Positions 1-8,780 of a stretch of 64,000 nucleotides of DNA are shown here, piece by piece. This DNA is from Aggregatibacter kilianii. GTDB taxonomy: Bacteria > Pseudomonadota > Gammaproteobacteria > Enterobacterales > Pasteurellaceae. The DNA lies in contig NZ_NRCJ01000005.1 in assembly GCF_003129965.1 (NCBI RefSeq), positions 62,001-126,000 of the forward strand, read 5' to 3'. Position numbers and translations under genes: made by a program. The notes beneath the pieces were generated by a model. That model had not been told where the DNA came from and did no database searches. It saw nothing but the letters and a program-made list of their open reading frames with translations. Each line of letters starts with the position of its first letter. The first letter of the stretch is position 1.

Positions 1-70
1 ATGTTTTTATTTTTACCTTAAAGCGAAGAAGCCTATCACAAGGTGATAAGCTTCATTGCGGTTTTATTTA

Positions 71-697
71 TTAGGCGGATTGTTTTTGCTTCAGCCAGCG
101 ATTCGCACATTCGGCAGCGGCAACCAATCCTCCCGCCATCATAATAATATCTTTAATAATCAGTCGTCCTGCACCGGATAAATAAGGGAAGCCATAATTC
201 GGTGTCGGGAAATCCCCACCTAGGTTCGGTACCCAGGTTTCCGGCGTGAAAATGAGAAACGACAGGGTGACGATAGACATACCGAACGTCAGTAAGCCGC
301 CGAATAATCCCAAAGTCGGTGACCAGATACCCGCCAAGGTTAATAGACCGATGGTCACAATCATAGCGCCGATAATGTAAGACGCGGTATAGGTACCATT
401 GGCTTTATGCCATTCGATATTTTTCGCTACCATTTTACCTTCAGGATTCTTATAAAGGGTATATTCTTTGACTAATTCGCCTTTATCATTTTGTACTAAA
501 TTCGATCCGTTTTTATAGAGGAAACTTAAAAAGGGGCTATTTGACACGAAATGTGCAATACCGTCTGCTTCATATTGACAGACTTTTAAACCGCCGATCC
601 ATACCATGACAATACAAATGGCAATGCGTACAAAATTAATAAATTGGCGTTGCATCGGCGCAACGATTTTAGCAAGTAATTCAACTAATGCATTCAT
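71..697 (-). CDS. rclC: DUF417 (YkgB/RclC-like) inner-membrane protein
   Basis: Predicted inner-membrane protein of 208 residues in the DUF417 family, which includes E. coli RclC, a membrane protein of the reactive-chlorine resistance operon. About four hydrophobic helices are visible: residues 20-38, a pair around 105-150, and one near 180-195. The segment at residues 60-95 is polar and probably lies outside the membrane. No rclA or rclB lies beside it here, so a role in hypochlorite defence rests on family membership only. It is transcribed away from the OPT transporter, with a 372-bp gap containing a G11 run between them. The family call is fairly safe; the symbol is by similarity from memory. 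Confidence 0.72.
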   Translation of the reverse strand: MNALVELLAKIVAPMQRQFINFVRIAICIVMVWIGGLKVCQYEADGIAHFVSNSPFLSFLYKNGSNLVQNDKGELVKEYTLYKNPEGKMVAKNIEWHKANGTYTASYIIGAMIVTIGLLTLAGIWSPTLGLFGGLLTFGMSIVTLSFLIFTPETWVPNLGGDFPTPNYGFPYLSGAGRLIIKDIIMMAGGLVAAAECANRWLKQKQSA

Positions 698-1069
698 TTT
701 CCAGCCTCACGGAAATTCATAATTAAGTGGATGATACAAAACTTTTAAGGGTTATCTACCTAAATAGAATTAGGTGCGGCGCACTATATCGGATATTAAA
801 AATAAATAAATTGACGAGATTCGCTATTTTTTGCGGTTGAGACTAAAGCAGATGAATTTAAGATTATAACGCCGTCAGGCAGATTCTTATTTGTGGGGGG
901 GGGGGATATCCGATGAAAAGATTTAGCGTTAGAAAAAAAATTTAAAAATATGCGGTTATTTTAAATAAAATTCAATTTAAACAAAATTAACTGAATGAAT
1001 CTTGATTGTTTGGCGTTTTTTTGCCAAGGTAACGCGGTTTTTTTATAAAAATTAATGAACAGGTATATT
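698..1069. other. Divergent intergenic region with a G11 tract
   Basis: This 372-bp gap separates the divergent rclC-like and OPT genes. It is AT-rich and holds an uninterrupted run of 11 G at 895-905. A 5-bp stem (ttggc/gccaa, 1010-1027) lies shortly before the OPT start. I see no convincing ORF in it. The run could slip and alter promoter spacing for either gene, but I cannot assign a sharp -35/-10 pair here. Confidence 0.7.
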
Positions 1070-3070
1070 ATGCAATCGACAAATTTAAAAGAACTCACTT
1101 TCCGAGGTATGTTGCTCGGGGCGTTGATTACGGTGTTGTTTACCGCATCCAACGTGTATTTGGGACTGAAAGTCGGGATGACCTTTGCGTCTTCGATTCC
1201 GGCGGCGGTAATTTCCATGGCAGTGCTGAAATTCTTTAAAGATTCCAGCATTTTAGAAAATAATATGGTGCAAACCCAAGCTTCTTCGGCGGGTACGCTG
1301 TCTTCCGTGATTTTCGTCTTGCCGGGCTTGTTAATGATGGGCTATTGGCAAGACTTTCCGTTTTGGCAAACCATGTTGATTTGTGCCGCAGGCGGTACCT
1401 TGGGCGTGTTGTTCACGATCCCTTTGCGTCGTGCTATGGTGGTAAACAGCGACTTGCCTTATCCGGAAGGTGTTGCGGCGGCGGAAATTTTGAAAGCCGG
1501 CAACCATTCTGACGGCGATAGCGGCGTGAAAGACATTGCTTACGGCGGTATTTTTGCCGGCTTGGTAGCGTTCTTGACCAATGGTTTACGCGTGATGGCG
1601 GACGGAGCAAGCGCATGGATTCAAACCGGAAAAGCCGCTTTCCAACTGCCAATGGGCTTCTCGTTAGCTTTGCTTGGTGCGGGTTATTTAATCGGTATCG
1701 TGGGCGGTATTGCGATGTTAATCGGTGTGATTTTAACTTGGGGCGTTGCCGTGCCATTCTTTAGCGCGTCAGGTGATGTCGCAACGGATGCCAGTTTAAT
1801 CGATACTGCGTGGACAGTATGGAAAACCAAAGTGCGTTTTATCGGCGTGGGCACTATCGGTATCGCGGCAATCTGGACATTATTGGTGTTGATGAAACCA
1901 ATGGTTGAAGGCATGGTGCATTCTTTCCGTATGTTAAAAGGCACACATGGCGAGTCAGAACATCGCATCGATATCGATCTTTCACCAAAAACCATGATTT
2001 ACATCTTAATTGCTTCCGTGGCGTTAATCGTGATTTCCTTGCATCACTTCATCGCAGCTGCGCCGATTTCGCCTGAACTGGCGTTGTTATTGGTTGTCGT
2101 TTGTACTTTCTTGGCGGTGTTTATTGGTTTCTTTGTAGCGGCAGCGTCAGGTTACATGGCGGGGCTTGTGGGCTCCTCCTCCAGCCCGATATCCGGTATC
2201 GGGATCATTTCCGTCATCGTCATTTCCTTGGTGTTGGTGTCTATCGGTAATGCTTCCGGTTTATTTGAAACTGCCGACGGACAGAAATTTTTGACCGCAT
2301 TGACGTTGTTTACTGCGTCCATCGTATTGACTACGGCAACCATTTCCAACGATAACCTACAAGATTTGAAAACGGGTCTATTGGTGGAAGCGACACCATG
2401 GCGTCAACAGGTGGCGTTGATTATCGGTTGTTTCGTGGGGGCGTTGGTGATTGCGCCGGTATTGGAAATTCTGTATCACGCTTACGGCTTCACAGGCGCG
2501 TTACCGCGTGCCGACATGGATCCGGCACAAGCCTTATCCGCTCCGCAAGCCACCTTAATGACCACCATTTCACAAGGGATCTTCTCCAATAAATTGGAAT
2601 GGACTTACATCTTAACCGGTGTTGGTTTAGGCGCGGTATTAATTATTATTGACAGCTTCCTGAAAAAAGTGAGCGATAAAAAATTCGCCTTGCCGGTACT
2701 TGCCGTGGGGATTGGTATTTACTTACCGCCGTCTATCAACATGCCGGTCGTTTGTGGCGCGTTCTTAGCTTGGATCATTAACCGCCATATCACAAAATAC
2801 GCCGCGCGCACCGGCGACAAAGACGTCGGCAAACGTGCGGAACGTTTCGGTACCTTATTCTCTGCCGGTTTAATCGTGGGTGAAAGCCTGATGGGCGTGA
2901 TTTTAGCCTTCATTATCGCCGCCTCCGTGACTTCCGGTGGATCCGAAGCGCCGTTGGCGTTAAATCTGGAAAATTGGGATACGATTGCCGAAGTGCTCGG
3001 GTTAGCCGTCTTTATTGCCGGCGTCGTGATTTTCACTTCCCGCGTATTGCGTGCAAAAAAATCTGCGTAA
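1070..3070 (+). CDS. OPT family oligopeptide transporter
   Basis: Inner-membrane permease of 666 residues in the OPT superfamily, whose members take up oligopeptides or metal chelates by proton coupling. Hydrophobic helices run through the whole length, and the Gly-rich stretch around residues 200-225 (GAGYLIGIVGGIAMLIG) is typical of bacterial OPT proteins. I chose the ATG at 1070 because AACAGG precedes it by six bases; an in-frame ATG at 1055 has no Shine-Dalgarno sequence. The gene stands alone, ends at a strong terminator (3089-3119), and comes before cysQ and zwf, an order I recall from Haemophilus influenzae. The substrate cannot be told from sequence. Confidence 0.88.
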   Translation: MQSTNLKELTFRGMLLGALITVLFTASNVYLGLKVGMTFASSIPAAVISMAVLKFFKDSSILENNMVQTQASSAGTLSSVIFVLPGLLMMGYWQDFPFWQTMLICAAGGTLGVLFTIPLRRAMVVNSDLPYPEGVAAAEILKAGNHSDGDSGVKDIAYGGIFAGLVAFLTNGLRVMADGASAWIQTGKAAFQLPMGFSLALLGAGYLIGIVGGIAMLIGVILTWGVAVPFFSASGDVATDASLIDTAWTVWKTKVRFIGVGTIGIAAIWTLLVLMKPMVEGMVHSFRMLKGTHGESEHRIDIDLSPKTMIYILIASVALIVISLHHFIAAAPISPELALLLVVVCTFLAVFIGFFVAAASGYMAGLVGSSSSPISGIGIISVIVISLVLVSIGNASGLFETADGQKFLTALTLFTASIVLTTATISNDNLQDLKTGLLVEATPWRQQVALIIGCFVGALVIAPVLEILYHAYGFTGALPRADMDPAQALSAPQATLMTTISQGIFSNKLEWTYILTGVGLGAVLIIIDSFLKKVSDKKFALPVLAVGIGIYLPPSINMPVVCGAFLAWIINRHITKYAARTGDKDVGKRAERFGTLFSAGLIVGESLMGVILAFIIAASVTSGGSEAPLALNLENWDTIAEVLGLAVFIAGVVIFTSRVLRAKKSA

Positions 3071-3088
3071 TTGTTAAAATTCCTCTAC

Positions 3089-3119
3089 AATAGGCGATCC
3101 TTGGATCGCCTATTTTTTT
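3089..3119 (+). terminator. Rho-independent terminator after the OPT gene
   Basis: Perfect 12-bp stem (aataggcgatcc / ggatcgcctatt) with a two-base loop, running into a T-tract, 18 bases after the OPT stop codon. Confidence 0.9.
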
Positions 3120-3132
3120 ACTCGGGAACCCT

Positions 3133-3561
3133 ATGTCGTTAAAATATCCTTATATTAAAACATTGGTTTTATTTCCTCTGCTTGCTCAAATTATCGGCAC
3201 CATCGTCAGCATTTGTGTGGATGACAATGCAGACGGCGTATTTAGCACTGCCGATTTGGTTTTGTTTAGTCTGTTATCGACTTTTCTCGTGGCAACTGTG
3301 CCCGCTTTTCTCATTGCTTTGTGGACAAAAATTTATCGCTATACGCGCTATAACATGGTGGCGATTGTGTTAATCTCGCTGATTATCGCTTTTTGTTATG
3401 GCAACATAGTGAGCTTTATCTACATGACGCTCTCTCAGCCGAACATGACGTTTGGCATTTGGCTGCGTGGCGGTGGTATTGATATGGCGTTTTTACTGAG
3501 TTTCGGTATGGCGTTGTATTCGGTTCTCGTCTTGCCCTTGCTGTTACCGAAAACCAGATAA
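3133..3561 (+). CDS. Small hypothetical integral membrane protein
   Basis: A 142-residue protein with four clear hydrophobic helices (about residues 10-27, 38-62, 76-98 and 118-137) and very short loops, so almost all of it sits in the inner membrane. I do not recognise a named family. GGGAA precedes the ATG. It lies between the OPT terminator and cysQ, with 39 bases before cysQ, so it may be co-transcribed with cysQ. Codon use and base composition match the neighbours, so nothing suggests recent transfer. Confidence 0.7.
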   Translation: MSLKYPYIKTLVLFPLLAQIIGTIVSICVDDNADGVFSTADLVLFSLLSTFLVATVPAFLIALWTKIYRYTRYNMVAIVLISLIIAFCYGNIVSFIYMTLSQPNMTFGIWLRGGGIDMAFLLSFGMALYSVLVLPLLLPKTR

Positions 3562-3600
3562 AAACGGCGAACTACGATTGCGAACATAGGAGGGAAAACT

Positions 3601-4410
3601 ATGCCAATCCTCACGACCCATTTATTGCAGGATGTAATAGATATCGCCCAACAGGCGGGTGAGCATTTACGTCGCTTTTATCAACGTTCGGTGGCGGTTC
3701 AAATCAAAGAGGACAACACACCGGTGACCGAGGCGGATTTATTCGTCAGCCAATTTTTAACGGAAAAACTGACCGCACTTACACCGCAGATTCCCATTTT
3801 ATCGGAAGAAAATTGCCACATTCCCCTTGCCGAGCGGCAGGCGTGGCAGTCTTATTGGTTAATTGATCCCCTCGACGGCACACAGCAATTTATTAATCGC
3901 ACAGACCAATTTGCCGTGTTAATCAGCTTAGTAAAAAATCACCAGCCTGTGTTGGGGGTGATTCATGCACCGATGTCAGGCTGCACCTACTATGCTATGC
4001 AAGGCTTCGGTGCCTATAAACACCATGACGGGCAGCACCTCAAACTCACTTTCCGCGATATCGATCCCGACAGTGCCTTACGCATCGCCGTGGGATCCGC
4101 CTCGGCGGCAGAAAAAGTGCGGTCGATTTTAAACAAGAATTTAGCCTACGAATTTCATATTTGCGGTTCCAGCGGGCTGAAAAGCACCTTGGTGGCGGAC
4201 GGCGTGTGTGATTGTTACATTCGTTTAGGTTGTACCGGCGAATGGGACACTGCCGCTGCTGAAATTTTACTGGCGGAAATGGGCGGAATTATATTTGACC
4301 TGAATTATCAACCGCTTACCTATAATAAACGGGAATCTTTCGTGAATCCGAATTTTGTCATGGGCATTACGCAGGATTTCCCGTGGGATAAAATCTTTCA
4401 CTCCGATTAA
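3601..4410 (+). CDS. cysQ: 3'(2'),5'-bisphosphate nucleotidase CysQ
   Basis: Inositol-monophosphatase-fold enzyme that removes the 3'-phosphate from PAP/PAPS, clearing the by-product of sulfate assimilation. The metal-binding motif DPLDGTQQF lies at about residues 91-99. The C-terminal signature WDTAAAEILLAEMGG, around residues 218-232, provides the other conserved aspartate. The length of 269 residues is slightly above the roughly 246 of E. coli CysQ. A strong Shine-Dalgarno (AGGAGGG) precedes the ATG. zwf follows on the same strand after an 81-bp gap that has its own likely promoter. Confidence 0.92.
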   Translation: MPILTTHLLQDVIDIAQQAGEHLRRFYQRSVAVQIKEDNTPVTEADLFVSQFLTEKLTALTPQIPILSEENCHIPLAERQAWQSYWLIDPLDGTQQFINRTDQFAVLISLVKNHQPVLGVIHAPMSGCTYYAMQGFGAYKHHDGQHLKLTFRDIDPDSALRIAVGSASAAEKVRSILNKNLAYEFHICGSSGLKSTLVADGVCDCYIRLGCTGEWDTAAAEILLAEMGGIIFDLNYQPLTYNKRESFVNPNFVMGITQDFPWDKIFHSD

Positions 4411-4419
4411 TTAGAGCGA

Positions 4420-4449
4420 TTGGAAAAGCGGGATAATTTTACCTATTAT
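4420..4449 (+). promoter_or_regulatory. Candidate promoter of zwf
   Basis: TTGGAA (4420-4425) and TATTAT (4444-4449) are separated by 18 bases, a plausible sigma-70 pair 43 bases before the zwf start. Confidence 0.45.
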
Positions 4450-4491
4450 ACGAAGCATTTATTCAACATATAACATCAACGTGGTAACAAA

Positions 4492-5976
4492 ATGAAAGCA
4501 GAAAATTGTTGTATTGTGATCTTTGGCGCCTCCGGCGACCTGACCTATCGTAAACTTATCCCGGCTTTATATAATCTCTATAAAATTGATCGACTGGGCG
4601 AAGATTTCTCCGTGCTGGGCGTGGCGCGTACCGAACTGAACGATGAATCTTTCCGTGAAAAAATGCGTCAAACGCTCATTCAAAACGAGGGCGCGGAAGG
4701 TGAATGTTTGGAGCAGTTTTGCAGCCACTTGTATTATCAGGCGGTGAATACGGCGGACAAAGCCGACTACGCCAAACTCATCCCGCGCCTTGATGAACTG
4801 CACGAAACCTATCGCACCGAAGGCAACACTTTATATTATCTCTCCACGCCGCCGAGTTTGTACGGCGTGATTCCTGAATGTTTGGCAGAGCAGGGCTTGA
4901 ATAAAGAAGACCACGGCTGGAAACGCCTGATTGTGGAAAAACCGTTCGGTTATGACCGCAAAACCGCTGAAGCCTTAGACATTCAAATTCACCGCTTCTT
5001 TGAAGAACATCAAATCTATCGTATTGACCACTATCTCGGCAAAGAAACCGTTCAAAACCTACTCGTATTGCGTTTCTCCAACGGTTGGTTTGAACCGCTG
5101 TGGAACCGTAATTTCATTGATTACATTGAAATTACCGGTGCGGAATCTATCGGCGTAGAAGAGCGTGGAGGCTACTACGACGGTTCCGGCGCCATGCGTG
5201 ATATGTTCCAAAATCATTTGTTGCAAGTGCTTGCCATGGTGGCGATGGAACCGCCAGCGATTATTAACGCTAACTCCATGCGTGACGAAGTGGCGAAAGT
5301 GCTGCATTGTTTGCGCCCACTGACACAGGAAGATGTGGAGCATAATCTGGTGCTGGGGCAATATGTCGCCGGCGAAGTGGATGGCAAAATGGTGAAAGGC
5401 TATCTGGAAGAAAAAGGTGTGCCGCCGTATTCTACCACGGAAACCTACATGGCGTTGCGTTGCGAAATTGAAAACTGGCGTTGGGCGGGCGTGCCGTTTT
5501 ATGTGCGTACCGGTAAACGCTTGCCGGCACGCGTCACCGAAATCGTAATTCACTTCAAAACCACACCGCACCCGGTGTTTAGCCAAAATGCGCCTGAAAA
5601 CAAACTGATTATTCGCATTCAACCGGACGAAGGCATTTCCATGCGTTTCGGCTTGAAAAAACCGGGTGCAGGTTTTGAGGCGAAAGAAGTCTCCATGGAT
5701 TTCCGCTATGCCGATTTAGCCGGTGCTACCGTCATGACCGCTTATGAGCGTTTGCTGCTCGACGCGATGAAAGGCGACGCCACTTTATTCGCCCGTACCG
5801 ACGCCGTGCACGCCGCATGGAAGTTCGTGCAACCGATTCTGGATTACAAAGCGCAAGGCGGCAGAATCTATGATTATGAAGCCGGCACTTGGGGACCGAC
5901 GGCAGCCGATAAACTCATTGCCAAAAGCGGCCGCGTATGGCGTCGCCCGAGTGGTTTGATGAAGAAAAAAGTGTAG
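4492..5976 (+). CDS. zwf: Glucose-6-phosphate 1-dehydrogenase
   Basis: Oxidises glucose-6-phosphate to 6-phosphogluconolactone while reducing NADP+, the first step of the oxidative pentose-phosphate pathway in the cytoplasm. The N-terminal nucleotide-binding motif [11 protein letters not shown] is at residues 11-21, and the catalytic signature RIDHYLGKE lies near residue 177. The length of 494 residues matches the family (E. coli 491). Only a weak Shine-Dalgarno (GTGG) precedes the ATG. pgl, for the next step, follows after 144 bp of unusually palindromic DNA, and gnd lies 3.4 kb further on. Confidence 0.97.
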   Translation: MKAENCCIVIFGASGDLTYRKLIPALYNLYKIDRLGEDFSVLGVARTELNDESFREKMRQTLIQNEGAEGECLEQFCSHLYYQAVNTADKADYAKLIPRLDELHETYRTEGNTLYYLSTPPSLYGVIPECLAEQGLNKEDHGWKRLIVEKPFGYDRKTAEALDIQIHRFFEEHQIYRIDHYLGKETVQNLLVLRFSNGWFEPLWNRNFIDYIEITGAESIGVEERGGYYDGSGAMRDMFQNHLLQVLAMVAMEPPAIINANSMRDEVAKVLHCLRPLTQEDVEHNLVLGQYVAGEVDGKMVKGYLEEKGVPPYSTTETYMALRCEIENWRWAGVPFYVRTGKRLPARVTEIVIHFKTTPHPVFSQNAPENKLIIRIQPDEGISMRFGLKKPGAGFEAKEVSMDFRYADLAGATVMTAYERLLLDAMKGDATLFARTDAVHAAWKFVQPILDYKAQGGRIYDYEAGTWGPTAADKLIAKSGRVWRRPSGLMKKKV

Positions 5977-5982
5977 TTGGCA

Positions 5983-6102
5983 AACCTAGGGTAGGTATAC
6001 CCTAGGTTAGTCATCATTCTACCCCGCTGGGGTAGCGCATTTATTCCCCCTATTCCCCAAAGGGGAATCACTATAACTAACCGTGGGTATACTTACCCAC
6101 GG
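5983..6102. repeat. Cluster of four perfect hairpins between zwf and pgl
   Basis: Four perfect inverted repeats lie in 120 bp: 5983-6008 (11-bp arms aacctagggta, loop ggta), 6020-6034 (taccc arms extended to 6 bp, loop gct), 6052-6068 (7-bp arms attcccc, loop aaa) and 6081-6102 (9-bp arms ccgtgggta, loop tact). None ends in a strong T-tract, so they are not ordinary terminators. The module taccctaggttag + cat occurs again at 40308-40323, followed there too by a taccc/gggta hairpin. This suggests a dispersed family, or an RNA-processing region within a zwf-pgl transcript. Confidence 0.8.
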
Positions 6103-6120
6103 CATAACAACGGAATAGCC

Positions 6121-6819
6121 ATGAACACCATCACCTTCCCCACCGCCCAACACGCGGTCGAAAAAATCGCCCAAGAATTCGTGATTTACAGCCAAGTCAA
6201 TCACCCGGTACACATTTCCCTTTCCGGCGGTTCTACCCCGAAATTATTGTTTAAAACCCTTGCGCAAGCGCCTTATGCCACAGCAATTAACTGGAATAAT
6301 CTGCATTTCTGGTGGGGCGATGATCGCATGGTTCCGCCGTCCGATCCGGAAAGCAATTACGGCGAAGTGCAAAAATTATTGTTCGATCACATTCAAATTC
6401 CTGCGGAAAATATTCATCGAATTCGCGGCGAAAACGAACCGCACTTGGAGCTTAAACGCTTTGAGGAAGAATTAAGTGCGGTCATTTCTGACGGCGTTTT
6501 TGATTGGATCATTCTCGGCATGGGGGGCGACGGTCACACGGCTTCCCTTTTCCCACATCAAACCAACTTTGATGATGAAAACCTTGCTGTCATCGCCAAA
6601 CACCCTGAAAGCGGGCAAATCCGCATTTCCAAAACCGCAAAATTAATCGAACAAGCGAAACGTATTACCTATTTAGTCACCGGCGAAGGCAAAGCGGAAA
6701 TCTTAAAAGAAATCCAAACCACACCGGCAGAAAACCTGCCCTATCCCGCAGCGAAAATTCACGCGAAAAATGGCGTGACGGAGTGGTATTTGGATAAAGC
6801 AGCAGCGGGATTGTTATAA
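6121..6819 (+). CDS. pgl: 6-phosphogluconolactonase
   Basis: Hydrolyses 6-phosphogluconolactone to 6-phosphogluconate, the second step of the oxidative pentose-phosphate branch. This is the DevB/SOL-type enzyme rather than the beta-propeller Pgl of E. coli. Recognisable motifs are the phosphate-binding SLSGGSTPK near residue 35, WGDDRMVPPSDPESNYG at about 65-81, and GMGGDGHTASLFP near 138-150. Its 232 residues are normal for the family. The coding sequence carries an internal USS near 6474. It ends 8 bases before the DUF1176 gene, so the two are probably co-transcribed. Confidence 0.94.
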   Translation: MNTITFPTAQHAVEKIAQEFVIYSQVNHPVHISLSGGSTPKLLFKTLAQAPYATAINWNNLHFWWGDDRMVPPSDPESNYGEVQKLLFDHIQIPAENIHRIRGENEPHLELKRFEEELSAVISDGVFDWIILGMGGDGHTASLFPHQTNFDDENLAVIAKHPESGQIRISKTAKLIEQAKRITYLVTGEGKAEILKEIQTTPAENLPYPAAKIHAKNGVTEWYLDKAAAGLL

Positions 6820-6827
6820 GGAATCAC

Positions 6828-7907
6828 ATGAAAAAATTTTTATTGTTCACCTTGTTGCCTATGGCAACTTTTGCTACGCCGATTAAAGGCTTTGAAGCCA
6901 ACTATCAAGATTGGGATTTGGTTTGTGATAATACGGGCACTTGCCGTATGGCGGGCTATCAAAATGAGGAAAAGGATGAGGCACTCCCTGTATCTCTTTT
7001 ATTTACTCGTTTGGCTGGTGAAAATGCTTCCGTTTCAGGCGAGCTTTATATTTTGCCGATAGGGGAAAATGAAGAAGATGTTAAAGCAGGCGAAAATATT
7101 GAAATTTGGCTAAATGGGAAATCATTAGGAACGATCACACATCTTTCCGATGAGAATCCCGATAAACTGACACCCACTCAAACCAAGGCGTTACTGAACG
7201 GGCTGAAAAAATCAAGCGAGATCCGCGTTACCTATGGCAAAAACTCTCGCCCGCTATCCGATAAAGGCGCTATGGCGGCTATGCTTAAAATGGATGAATT
7301 CCAACAGCGATTAAACACGCCGTCGGCACTGATTCGCCAAGGTGAAAGCAAAAAAGCGGTGTTAGCACCGCAAAAAGTGCCGACGATTCAAGCAGTGAAA
7401 GTGCCAAATCAAAAAGAAACGAGGATTGAACGGGGTTCGGCACAGTTTGATAACCTGTTGGCGTTATTACGCCAAGCAAATGGCACTGATGAAAGTAAGG
7501 ATAATTATTGCTATGGTTTGGAATCCAATAAAGAGTATCCGACTACAGAAGCAATCACGATTTATCCTCTCACGCAAGGTAAAGTGCTTGCTGAAGCGCT
7601 TTGTTATGGTGGCGCCTATCAATACACGAATTTCTATGCAGTGCTAGATGATAAACTCACTAAAGTCGATCAAGTGCTTGCTAATCAATATAACGTCGCA
7701 GGTTACGATAAAAAATCGGGCTATGCCTATGTGGCGGGCGAATTTAAAGCGCGTGGCTTAGGCGATTGTTGGGTTTCAGAAGAAGCTGTGTGGAATGGCA
7801 AAATCTTCTTACACAGCGGCAAAGGCAGCAGTGGTAGCTGCAAAGGCTTTGGTGGCGGTGCTTGGGGGCAGCTCCCAATTTTTAGCACGAACATTGTGAC
7901 AAAATAA
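6828..7907 (+). CDS. DUF1176 family exported protein
   Basis: A 359-residue exported protein of the DUF1176 family, function unknown. A short signal peptide is visible (MKKFLLFTLLPMATFATP, cut after about residue 16). The mature part has several cysteines that could form disulfides: one pair near residues 33 and 39, and others in the C-terminal half around 235-345. The region at about 170-210 is rich in K, Q and V and looks like a linker between two halves. It starts 8 bases after pgl, so it rides on the pgl transcript. I infer periplasmic location from the signal peptide; no enzymatic motif is visible. Confidence 0.78.
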   Translation: MKKFLLFTLLPMATFATPIKGFEANYQDWDLVCDNTGTCRMAGYQNEEKDEALPVSLLFTRLAGENASVSGELYILPIGENEEDVKAGENIEIWLNGKSLGTITHLSDENPDKLTPTQTKALLNGLKKSSEIRVTYGKNSRPLSDKGAMAAMLKMDEFQQRLNTPSALIRQGESKKAVLAPQKVPTIQAVKVPNQKETRIERGSAQFDNLLALLRQANGTDESKDNYCYGLESNKEYPTTEAITIYPLTQGKVLAEALCYGGAYQYTNFYAVLDDKLTKVDQVLANQYNVAGYDKKSGYAYVAGEFKARGLGDCWVSEEAVWNGKIFLHSGKGSSGSCKGFGGGAWGQLPIFSTNIVTK

Positions 7908-7975
7908 GGTGAATGTGGCGATTTGTAAAATGACCGAAAAAATGACCGCACTTTTGGAGCACATGGGAGATTGAA

Positions 7976-8677
7976 ATGAAAACATTAGGTATTCTCGGCG
8001 GAATGAGTCCGGAAAGCACAGCGACTTATTACACTGAAATAAATCGTTTAGTCAACCAACAAAAAGGCGGTAATGTTTCAGCACTCATTGTGATGTTCAG
8101 TGTGGAATTTGAAGAAATCGTGCAATGCCAAAAGCAAAGTGAGTGGCAAAAAGCGGGTGAGATTTTGGCGCAAGCGGGCAAAAAATTAGAAACGATTGGT
8201 GCGCAGGGCATTGTGCTTGCGACCAATACCATGCATAAAGTCGCGCCGCAAATTGAAAAGGCGATTTCTATTCCGTTTCTCCATATTTTAGATGCCACGG
8301 CGAATGCCATTAAAGCGCAAGGGTTTCATAAAGTCGCTTTATTAGGCACAAAATTCACCATGAGCGATAATTTTTATCGCGATGGTTTAGTGGCGCGCGG
8401 TATTATGCCAATTGTGCCGAATGAGGAAACTCAAAATGAAATTCATCGCATTATTTTTGATGAACTTTGTGTGGGAAAATGCCTGCCGCAATCAAAAGCG
8501 TTTTATTTAGAGACGATAGAATCCTTAAAACAACAAGGTGCCGAGGGCGTGATTTTAGGTTGTACGGAAATCGGTTTATTAGTGAATCAAACCGATTCTC
8601 CGTTACCGTTTTTTGATACCGCCAAATTGCATTCGCAAATGGCGGCAGAATTTGTTTTGGACGTAAAAAACACTTAG
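7976..8677 (+). CDS. YgeA-like amino-acid (Asp/Glu-type) racemase
   Basis: Cytoplasmic, PLP-independent racemase of the Asp/Glu/hydantoin racemase superfamily, closest by eye to E. coli YgeA, a broad-specificity racemase. The start GILGGMSPEST (residues 5-15) is the family glycine loop. The first catalytic position, usually Cys, is Thr83 in LATNTMHKV, the same Thr found in YgeA. The second is Cys196 in ILGCTEIGLL. The length of 233 residues is normal. GGGAGAT lies before the ATG. It follows the DUF1176 gene by 68 bp that contain a USS. Which amino acid it racemises cannot be read from sequence. Confidence 0.85.
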   Translation: MKTLGILGGMSPESTATYYTEINRLVNQQKGGNVSALIVMFSVEFEEIVQCQKQSEWQKAGEILAQAGKKLETIGAQGIVLATNTMHKVAPQIEKAISIPFLHILDATANAIKAQGFHKVALLGTKFTMSDNFYRDGLVARGIMPIVPNEETQNEIHRIIFDELCVGKCLPQSKAFYLETIESLKQQGAEGVILGCTEIGLLVNQTDSPLPFFDTAKLHSQMAAEFVLDVKNT

Positions 8678-8702
8678 AAAAACGACCGCACTTTTGGGTT
8701 TT

Positions 8703-8768
8703 TGATAGCGCACGCTTCATAGCGTGTGCTTGTAGATAAAGGCACACGTTGGGAAACGTGCGCTATCA
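8703..8768. repeat. REP-like palindromic intergenic element (copy 1)
   Basis: A 66-bp element with perfect 12-bp terminal inverted repeats, tgatagcgcacg (8703-8714) and cgtgcgctatca (8757-8768). Inside are two smaller hairpins, gcacgct/agcgtg and gcacacgtt/aacgtg. Related elements with gatagcgc or gcgctatc ends occur at 16639-16706, 22868-22959 and 35525-35650. It lies directly before the AT-rich gene that starts at 8781. Confidence 0.85.
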
Positions 8769-8780
8769 GAGGTGATAGTA

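Noticed and set aside
961-1251. 96-codon minus-strand frame across the OPT start
   Set aside because: No Shine-Dalgarno and no family features; it overlaps the OPT coding start.
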